Source of the DNA: Aurantiochytrium sp. KH105
Lineage: Eukaryota; Sar; Bigyra; Thraustochytrida; Thraustochytriidae
DNA: 64,000 nt
Assembly: GCA_003116975.1 (NCBI GenBank)
Contig: BGKB01000065.1
Span: 124,001 to 188,000 of the forward strand
Direction of reading: 5' to 3'
A program made the translations under genes and the position numbers. Positions 57,098 through 64,000 of this stretch are shown here, one piece after another. Below the pieces are notes generated by a model. The model searched no databases, had not been told where the DNA came from, and worked only from the letters and a program-made list of their open reading frames with translations. Numbering within the stretch: the stretch's first letter is position 1; each line of letters begins with the position of its first letter.

Positions 57098-59739
57098 ATG
57101 ATCATAGAGCCAGCCACAGCAGCGACCGCGATGGCAGCAGCAGTGACGGCGGTGTCAGCAGCAGCAGCAGCAGCAGCAGCGGCGGCGGCGGCGGCGAAGT
57201 AACGAAAGAACCTCAGTCTGTTGAGGACGTAGTCTTTGACGCTGGAAGTGTGGACGCCGAACTCGGCCCCGAGGGAGAGGCAAACAAGGTCCGCGAGGGC
57301 CAGCACGATGAGAAGGAAATCGAGTCTCTTGCCCTGCCTGAAGACTTATCATCACTGGAACGAATCTACATTTTGGTGAAGAGTGACAACGAAGTTCAAC
57401 ATATTGCTCTGCTCACGCTGCTTCCTCAGTATATGGAAGAGGTCTGGGCAGCTACCGATGCTGTGACTGACTCAGATGCTTTAGCAGCTCAAGCTCAAGC
57501 CCAAGCTCAAGCCCAAGCAGAGATCGTTAGTGTGCTTCAAAATGTGTTGTGTCAACTACAAAGTCTCTTGCCCAGCATCCTGCAAAAGGAGGAATGGATG
57601 CGAAACGTAATATTGGACAACGTTCGCCGCATCATCGAGGCGGCACGGTCGTCTGAGAGCCGTGATATCTTATTGGCATGCTCGCTGGACTTGAGCTCCC
57701 AGCTCGCGACACGAACGTCGTACGGGCACGCATCAGCTGAAGACGTAAAAGTCATGCAGGCAATGATCAGCATCCTCGGACTCATTCTATCGAGTCGAAG
57801 TATTGACACTGACGAACGAAGAGCCCGAGCGCTTGCACTCGGCACGCTGTGCTGCGAAAAACTCTCAAATCTGAACTCCTGCGGGGCGCGTTCGCTCGGC
57901 GCACGAGTGCTCGGACTCCTCGCACGTAGCAAGTACCTGGAAGAAGTCCCAGCGGCGCAACAAAAACAGCTCCGAGAATTGGCCAAGGCCGTCTGCCAGG
58001 ATATTGACACAGAGGTGCGCGCAGCCATGGCGCTTGAACTCGGGCATCTGGCAACAGCCGACAGTGACTGGTTCGAGCAACACATGCTTGGCGAATTCGT
58101 CGAGCTACTCCGCGACGAGGAAATCGACGTCAAGACCGCAGCCGTAGAAGGGCTTGGGAAGGTGGCTAGCTCAGTGTCTGCATCGCGGTTCTGGGAAGAG
58201 GTCATGCCAGTGTTTCTGTCGCAGCACGAATGTCTTGTATGCCACGCGGGCGATCAGGGGTGGCTGACGACCTATTCCAAGGAAGCCCAGCTTTTGCGGG
58301 AATCGGCGTTGGCTTTGGGGCCGGCGTTGCATGCCTGCGAGTCGTTTCTCAAGGAAAGCATGCAAGAGCACGACTCTGTGCTGAGTCGAGCGCTTGACGC
58401 TTTTAGCCCGTGTGTTGTCTCTGTGGATATTACGACGAGGTGTTTGTGTGCCTACATTATGCCTGGCTTGGTAAAGACGCTAGGACCAGGAAACTATGCC
58501 AAATATCTCGACGCGCACTACCAAGAGCTTGCAGCGGACTCTGCTGTGGAAGTGCGAAAAACCGTGGTGGATTCGCTCGAGCCCGTGTGTGTCTTGCTAG
58601 GGAAGCAGCGAGTGGCGCGCTATTTGGCAAACATGATCCAGACGCTCTGTCGAGATGGCGACCGGGAAGTGCGGCGGGTTCTCGTGAATGCATGGCCCAC
58701 GATCCAGGACAAGTTTGTGGTCGCGGATCCGCAGCACCGCGCCTCTCTTCTGGAGTCCCTTTTCAGTCCTTGCATGGATCTTTTGCTGCCGCCGTGGATC
58801 GACAATGTTGTACGTACCGATTGGCGGTATCGCGTGGCGGGTCTCGAGGCGTTCGATAAGCTTCCCTCAGACTTGTACGATAGCTCCCGAGTACGACAGC
58901 GCTGCGTGCCAACCTTCTTTGATCTTATGCGCAACGGTGCCGAGCCTCTTCGTCGCGCAGCAGCACGATCATTGGCGCGCATTGTGGCTACGAACCCAAG
59001 TGCACAAAAGGACGCAGGTCTTTTGCACGAAATCAGGAGTGAGTTTGGTCGCGGATCACGTTGGACAGCTCGGATGCTATTTTTGTTATGGTGCAGCGAG
59101 CTAGGTCAGCAATGCAAAGGGCAGCTCGAATTCTTTGAAAGACTCAGACTTGACGACGCGATCGGCGCCTTGGCCGCAGACCGCGTTGCAAGCGTTCAAA
59201 TTGCTCTCGCAAAGGCACTTCTTTCGCTTGTCCAAACAGGGGTACTGACCCGAGCCTTTGCGGGTAGCATTTTGAAGACTCTTGGACAGAGTGAGATGGA
59301 AGGTGTACGCGCCGAGGTGAACGCAGCGAAAGAAGCTCTTGAGGCGTCGGGAATTCGTGACTCCCCAGAGGTCATTAAGCGTCGCAGCGATGCGCGTGCA
59401 AAGGAGCAAGCATTTCAACAGCGTCCGCACCACCACCAGCAACATCATCGACAATACCAAGGACACCCGAGCCACCAACAATATGCCGGTGCTGGAGGTC
59501 AACGTCAATTTGGCTTGTATGGAAGTATGCGTGGGTCTTCCGATGGACCGACCTCTGCGCCGAGGCAGCGCCGAAGTTCGTCAGACTCGGTGCGTCTCTC
59601 TTCGGAAAAGTTCGCTGCCCAAGATCGACCTGCCATGGTTGCATCGCGGAGACCCTCTCCCGATGGCATCGCTCCATGTAGGCCCGCAGGCACATCAAGC
59701 AAGATTTCCGTGCGGCACGGGCGCATCAAGAACTCATGA
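57098..59739 (+). CDS. HEAT-repeat protein, PP4R1/PP2A-A-like phosphatase regulatory subunit (5' end uncertain)
   Basis: The coding frame from about 57,187 to 59,739 gives about 850 residues of HEAT repeats (for example VEVRKTVVDSLEPVCVLLG, DREVRRVLVNAWPTIQ) resembling PP4R1 and the PP2A scaffold A subunit. Such proteins hold a PP2A/PP4 catalytic subunit and steer its substrates. The last 150 residues are His/Gln/Ser-rich and probably disordered. The start is not clear: the only nearby ATG between this gene and LOG (57,098, MIIEPATAATAM) is in another frame and reaches a stop at 57,202. A GT-AG intron from 57,152 or 57,143 to the CCTCAG ending at 57,213 (62 or 71 bases) would restore the frame, but it lies in a CAG/CGG repeat and lacks a pyrimidine tract. 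The first in-frame ATG is 57,433. Confidence 0.75.
57157..57194. repeat. (CAG)n(CGG)n triplet tract
   Basis: About seven CAG units are followed by about five CGG units, beside the proposed first exon of the HEAT gene and just upstream of the LOG start on the other strand. Confidence 0.9.
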
Positions 59740-59926
59740 GTATTAAAACTTGAAATTATCGAGGCAGCCTGTTAACTGTTGAGGTTTTTTTGTTTTTATT
59801 TTTTTAGGGACAACGTGCTTTCGTTGATCTGTTGACGGACTGCGTTAGCACCGGCAGGCAAAAGGTAGGTCAGAATAAAGGAGAATATGTGCAGGTGGAT
59901 GACTGATAATCAGTCTGATGGCCCGC

Positions 59927-60949
59927 CTACACGTTGGTAATGTCAAGCTTTTGGCGAAGGTATTCGCCAGCGTTGACGGCCTCTCCCGATCCATCGATAG
60001 GTACAATATTCGCCTCCGCATTGGGCCCTGTAAAGTAAGGCAGCGAAAATCGATAACGTTTTGCGGCCTCGGAGTCTGCGGGCGGATTCATGACGCGATG
60101 CAACGTTGACTTCCAGCGACCGGCAGTCCAGACTTGCCAGAGGTCGCCAATGTTGGTGACAAGGGGGTTACCGGACGTTGGCAGGACGACGTCTTTCCAT
60201 TCGCCGTCTCTATTGACTTGGAGACCCGTGGGTCCAGTGGGTCCTCCGTCAAGAGAAGCTTCAAGAGCGAGGATGGTAAAGCCTTGGTAGTCAGTGTGCG
60301 CAGAATAGCGAATCGAGCCCCCTTCAACTTTGGATTTGTCGAGGGGCGGATAGCATGCGCAACGCATGACTGAGTCTGGGTTGGTATGGAACTCGTCGAA
60401 AAAATTTCCCGGCAGGTCGAGGGCAAAGGCTGAGATGCAGTGCAGAACGTGCATGAGCCAAGTTGCTTTGGTCGAATAGCCCACGGCGTTCTTGAAAAGT
60501 ACGGGTTCATGGTTGTCAGGATTGGCGCGGGCGGCGGCGTTGAAAACATAGCTTTCCACGAGATCAGCAGGGGCATCAGCTGCATCGAGGGACCTGCCCA
60601 CGCCCTCAATGCCTTGCGGTGTGTATCCGCCTTGAGGCGTCCCGTAAGGACCGTAGTTGTACTTGAGTTTTTCCTCGGACGGAAGCTCGAGAAAGAAGCG
60701 CTTGCTTGCGTCGAAGGCAGCGCGCAGATCATCGTCCGCAATGCCGTGCTCGACCACCACGGCAAAGCCCGTCCGCGTCAGCGCATCGCCCCATGCCTGC
60801 ACCGTTGCGCGCTGGTCCTCGCTCAGGTCTTCGGGCTTGACGGGCAGGCTTTCCTGCGTCGCGAAGCTGCTCACGTCGACGACGGGGACGCCGTGCGCGT
60901 CGGCTTCCCCGGTCTCGCCCGCCCGCGCGTCGCTGCTCGTCTGCGCCAT
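59927..60949 (-). CDS. 2-oxoglutarate/Fe(II)-dependent oxygenase, isopenicillin-N-synthase-like
   Basis: The product is 340 residues from the first ATG (MAQTSSD, 60,949; the frame opens earlier only from a GTG at 61,006). The N-terminal DIOX_N region (VPVVDVSSF, GFAVVVEHGI) and the C-terminal double-stranded beta helix are both present. Iron ligands are the His and Asp of SAHTDYQG and the His of STLHRV; the 2-oxoglutarate-binding RYRFS motif follows at the expected distance. Family members hydroxylate, desaturate or close rings on small molecules; the substrate cannot be read from the sequence. There is no targeting signal. The gene ends about 190 bases from the HEAT gene in convergent orientation. 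Confidence 0.92.
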   Translation of the reverse strand: MAQTSSDARAGETGEADAHGVPVVDVSSFATQESLPVKPEDLSEDQRATVQAWGDALTRTGFAVVVEHGIADDDLRAAFDASKRFFLELPSEEKLKYNYGPYGTPQGGYTPQGIEGVGRSLDAADAPADLVESYVFNAAARANPDNHEPVLFKNAVGYSTKATWLMHVLHCISAFALDLPGNFFDEFHTNPDSVMRCACYPPLDKSKVEGGSIRYSAHTDYQGFTILALEASLDGGPTGPTGLQVNRDGEWKDVVLPTSGNPLVTNIGDLWQVWTAGRWKSTLHRVMNPPADSEAAKRYRFSLPYFTGPNAEANIVPIDGSGEAVNAGEYLRQKLDITNV

Positions 60950-61404
60950 CTTCTTGATGGCGATCTGGGATTGATTGAGTGCACTGTGCTTGGATACCTC
61001 GAACACATGTAGTCATCATCGCCATCATCAAACATCCACGAGGGTGGAGGCGTGCACGGACGATCTTTTGCTGTCAATCTGGTGCGTGACACAGCGCGAG
61101 ATTGCGAAAACTTGCAAGTGGGAGAGAACTTAATGGGTCACATCTGTTCCTTGCGCTCGCAGACGCTCGCAGATTCGGAGAAAATCCGTCACCGCCGAGG
61201 GGCCTTTGACGTCCTAGGCAACTTGTTGAACTCATCGCAGCCACAAGAGCAAAAGATTTTGCGAATCAAAGCAAAGGTTGGCAAAGCAAAGATTTTGCAA
61301 AACAAAGCAAAGCAAAGCAAAGCAACGCCAAGTCAAGTAAAGAAGTGAGATGACTACAAGTTAGGTATCATCTCCGGACAAATCTGTGCTCAATTACATC
61401 ATGC
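60950..61404. other. Intergenic region with a CAAAG tract
   Basis: It separates the oxygenase from the CoA-transferase gene on the same strand. At about 61,255-61,327 it carries GCAAA/AAAGC tandem units like those upstream of the giant paralogs. No gene is seen. Confidence 0.6.
61285..61325. repeat. (GCAAA)n short tandem tract
   Basis: GCAAA units, partly perfect (GCAAAGCAAAGCAAAGC), with AAAAC interruptions. Confidence 0.85.
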
Positions 61405-63963
61405 TTAGGCTGCGAAGACCCGAATCGGAGAATTGATGAGGACCTCATCGGAATCGGCGTCGCCCTTAGAGAAGACATCGTTGTCCCATTGCTGCTGGTA
61501 CGAAATGAGCTGTGATGGCATGCGAACTGGGCCATACCAAGTGTCATTGGCGTCAAAGGTGGCAACGAGCTCTTCTCGCGTGAACTTGGCAAAGTTGCTC
61601 TCGATGGACTGATTGATGGTGATAAAGAGCGGCTGCAGCTTGCGAAGAAGGTGCTTGTCGTTGTGGTCGACCTCAAAGAGGTAAGAGTAGGCCGCACGAG
61701 CGTAGGTGGTCCACTTGCAGCCGAGCGAGCTAAGAATGTTGGGAAGATGGCGCTTTGTGTCAAGTCCGAGGAGCTGGATCCAGGCGCCATCCTTGGTCTT
61801 GTGCGACATGAAGCCAAAGACGGGGTAGTCCTTTTGTGTGATCTTGCGATCAAAGGCAACCATTTGATAAGAGGATTTATCGCGGAGCACGGAGACTGCG
61901 CCAAGCTGGCCGAGCCAGAGACCAATGCGTTCGTAGCTGACGGTGACGACCTCTGGTGTGCCTTTGCGAGCTTGGTGCAAGAGGCCTCCCGTGCATGCGC
62001 TCGTAATGAAAGCGCTGGCCATGTTCTCAAACACGTGTTCGGGGAAACGGGGCATGGCCGTGGTCGGGCGACCGCCGAGGACGTTGCCGAGGCCGCGATT
62101 CATGTACGCGGAGCAAAGCGCGGAAAAGTCCTGGTTGTCCGCGTCTGCCATGCTGCCGACGAGACGAACAACGACGATGCTGGGACTGTCCTTTTTCAGG
62201 CTCTCAAAGTCGAGCCCGAGGGCCTTGAGACGTTCATCACTGAGATCCGTGAGGAGAATGTTGGCATTCGCCTTGGCGCGTTGGATTTCCTTTTTGGATG
62301 ATATTTCAGTCTTGACCGAGTGATAATGATCGTAGACTGCAGAGGACTCGCGGAGGAGAGGATCGTCAACGCTCGGGTTCGAGTTGATCTTGTAGACGTG
62401 AGCTCCGGCTTCAGCGAGCAGCTTGCCGGTAGCGGCCACGGCAACGTCGTGGCGATTAGCGACATCTCCGACTTCGAGAACGACAATGTCGTGCAGAAGA
62501 TGGTGCGCGGGAACGGGCGCGCCCGTGCCGTCATCTGTTTGGGACTCAAGAAGGGTTTCGTCGTCATCGATGTCGTCGCCGTCAAGGACGCTCTGCGGTG
62601 GAGGCAAGCCAAAGGACTTGCTGAGCCACTTATTTTTGCGCACGCATGTAGAGTCCTCGCCAAGGTGCGGTGCACCGAAGATGGAACCGTGATGCGGGTA
62701 AGCAGAGAACTCCATTGGAATGCGAGGTACAAATGTGACGTCGTCGTAGCGAGGCGGCGAGCGCTCAGCCATGCCGATGGAAGGATGGTAGTCCGGATCC
62801 TTGGCCTTGACACCAAACTCGTCCCACATTTCAAAGAGGTTTTGGTAATGTCGAACTCGCAAGCACTCGGCACCCTTGAGCTTTGCTTCGACCTCGTCGG
62901 CGGTCAAGGTGGAGATGCGCTCCGCGACGACGTCGTGGGCGGCATCGTGCGGAAGCTCGAGGATCTCGCGAAGCTCTTCCTCCGCAGCGCGCTCGTCGTG
63001 GAAAGAGCCTTTGTAAAGAATGGCAATGATGGCATCTGCGCCTTCAGCCTTGGGCTTGGTGCTGTAGATTTGGTCGACAATCTTGGCCGCTGGCTTAGCG
63101 TTGTAGTCTGGGACGGTGCCATCTGGAATGCGCTCCGACGTGAGAATCTGAGGGGCAAGAACCCAGGTACCAACATGAATGAGCGAGACCTCAATCTTGC
63201 GGCCGCGGCCGCCACGAATGCGTTCGAGAAGCGCCATTTGAATGGAGGAGAGTAAGATCTGGCTCGCAGTCTGGTCGCCAACGGCGCCTGGATAGGTGCT
63301 GAATTTTTCTGGCGGGTTGACGAGCGCGGCCAGTCCGGTGCCGGCCCAGAAGGCACCAATGTCGTAGCCTGGAAGACCAGCATCGGCGCCACGCACGCCC
63401 CAGGCGCTCACGTGAGCGTAAATGAGGTGGGGAAATTCCTGGGCGAGATCCTCGTACGTGAGGCCGAGCTTGACGAGGGATCGCCTCCGGGTGTTGGAAA
63501 TGAGAACGTCGGCGTCGCGGAGGAGGTCCTTGAGCGTTTCCTTGTCCTTTTCGTTCTTGAGGTCGAGGACGAGGGAGAATTTGCCCAAGTTTTGCGTCTC
63601 GAAGATGCTTCCAAAGGTGCGCGGCTGCTCGAAATCGATGAGCAGCCTGCGCATGAGGTCTCCGCCAGGACTTTCGACCTTGATGACCTCTGCGCCGAGG
63701 TCTGCAAGACACCTGCCCACATTGGGCGCCGCGATGTGTGTGGACATATCCACGACGCGCAGGCCCGTGAGGAGCTTCTCCTCTTTTGGGTTCACAAGGG
63801 CCGGATCGCGTGTTCGTTGTTCGACCTTTTTGCGCTTTTTGTCCTTTAGCGCCTTTTCCGCAGCTCGTCTCTTTTTACGCTGGTTCACGAGCCCTGCTGC
63901 CAGCACGAGCGCGAGGCCTGCAAGCGCGGCCTTGCGCCATCGCGGGCTCTGCCACCACGCCAT
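61405..63963 (-). CDS. Tandem CaiB/BaiF (class III) CoA-transferase with N-terminal membrane anchor
   Basis: The product is 852 residues, about twice a single CaiB/BaiF subunit. A hydrophobic anchor (about 12-27) is followed by a very basic stretch. Module one (about 62-400) has LTGLRVVDMSTHIAAP, ADLGAEVIKVESPGGD, the GYDIGAFWAGTG segment and GAVGDQTAS with the likely catalytic Asp230. Module two (about 490-850) keeps the fold (KLLAEAGAHVYKI, LVGSMADADNQ, YERIGLWLGQLG), but the aligned catalytic position reads FENMAS, so Asp is replaced by Glu. Family enzymes move CoA between carboxylic acids, or act as acyl-CoA racemases. The fused layout resembles a covalent version of the interlocked family dimer, with one active and one altered site. 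The substrate is unknown. The start ATG is 38 bases from the window edge, so its promoter is outside. Confidence 0.9.
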   Translation of the reverse strand: MAWWQSPRWRKAALAGLALVLAAGLVNQRKKRRAAEKALKDKKRKKVEQRTRDPALVNPKEEKLLTGLRVVDMSTHIAAPNVGRCLADLGAEVIKVESPGGDLMRRLLIDFEQPRTFGSIFETQNLGKFSLVLDLKNEKDKETLKDLLRDADVLISNTRRRSLVKLGLTYEDLAQEFPHLIYAHVSAWGVRGADAGLPGYDIGAFWAGTGLAALVNPPEKFSTYPGAVGDQTASQILLSSIQMALLERIRGGRGRKIEVSLIHVGTWVLAPQILTSERIPDGTVPDYNAKPAAKIVDQIYSTKPKAEGADAIIAILYKGSFHDERAAEEELREILELPHDAAHDVVAERISTLTADEVEAKLKGAECLRVRHYQNLFEMWDEFGVKAKDPDYHPSIGMAERSPPRYDDVTFVPRIPMEFSAYPHHGSIFGAPHLGEDSTCVRKNKWLSKSFGLPPPQSVLDGDDIDDDETLLESQTDDGTGAPVPAHHLLHDIVVLEVGDVANRHDVAVAATGKLLAEAGAHVYKINSNPSVDDPLLRESSAVYDHYHSVKTEISSKKEIQRAKANANILLTDLSDERLKALGLDFESLKKDSPSIVVVRLVGSMADADNQDFSALCSAYMNRGLGNVLGGRPTTAMPRFPEHVFENMASAFITSACTGGLLHQARKGTPEVVTVSYERIGLWLGQLGAVSVLRDKSSYQMVAFDRKITQKDYPVFGFMSHKTKDGAWIQLLGLDTKRHLPNILSSLGCKWTTYARAAYSYLFEVDHNDKHLLRKLQPLFITINQSIESNFAKFTREELVATFDANDTWYGPVRMPSQLISYQQQWDNDVFSKGDADSDEVLINSPIRVFAA

Positions 63964-64000
63964 GGTTTTTTCCTTGGCTCCTCTCGGTGCTTTGCCTTTT

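Noticed and set aside
1-64000. CRISPR array, tRNA or rRNA genes, transposase, reverse transcriptase or virus-like element
   Set aside because: No spaced direct-repeat array, cloverleaf, or diagnostic enzyme motif was seen in any frame; all long frames are accounted for by the genes listed.

Overview
This is a nuclear window from a unicellular eukaryote. The best fit is a stramenopile of the labyrinthulomycete/thraustochytrid kind. Reasons: very long genes that read through with almost no introns, wide GC-rich intergenic stretches full of short tandem repeats, Pro-Thr linkers of the SPTNAPT type that are frequent in stramenopiles, and a purely eukaryotic gene content (HECT ligase, GOT1, TPLATE-like coat subunit, HEAT and CNB proteins). 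The taxon is inferred from style and content, not proven.

The left 26 kb hold the least familiar material: three paralogous giant membrane proteins. Paralog A (1770-6878, +), paralog B (15944-8982, -) and paralog C (18432-25934, +) share one plan. A Cys-containing non-cytosolic domain lies between two membrane segments, then a cytosolic coiled coil, a second copy of the same domain between two more membrane segments, further hydrophobic segments, and finally a huge Cys/His-rich array that looks metal-binding. I recognise no described family. A and C, with about 1.5 kb of upstream DNA each, are a segmental duplication; the older, more diverged B sits inverted between them. The 3' end of A has decayed. 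C alone carries about 30 tandem 11-residue units, most beginning with Trp. Two nearly complementary pentanucleotide arrays (16446-16500 and 16555-16619) separate B from C.

The middle (26.4-52.8 kb) is a run of + strand genes: a small basic protein of unknown role, a 3188-residue HECT ubiquitin ligase related to TRIP12/UPL3 with added RanBP2 zinc-finger and SPRY modules, an ankyrin-TIR protein, a large HEAT/appendage protein that lines up with the TSET subunit TPLATE, and a protein with about seven cyclic-nucleotide-binding-like folds and no kinase.

The right 11 kb hold compact housekeeping or metabolic genes on both strands: S-formylglutathione hydrolase (-), GOT1 (+), a LOG-type nucleotide phosphoribohydrolase (-), a PP4R1/PP2A-A-like HEAT protein (+) divergent from LOG, a 2-oxoglutarate/Fe(II) oxygenase (-) and a membrane-anchored tandem CaiB/BaiF CoA-transferase (-). 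There is no operon logic. The only apparent local relationship is the tandem or inverted expansion of the giant membrane-protein family on the left. No tRNA, rRNA, CRISPR, LTR or transposase gene was seen.
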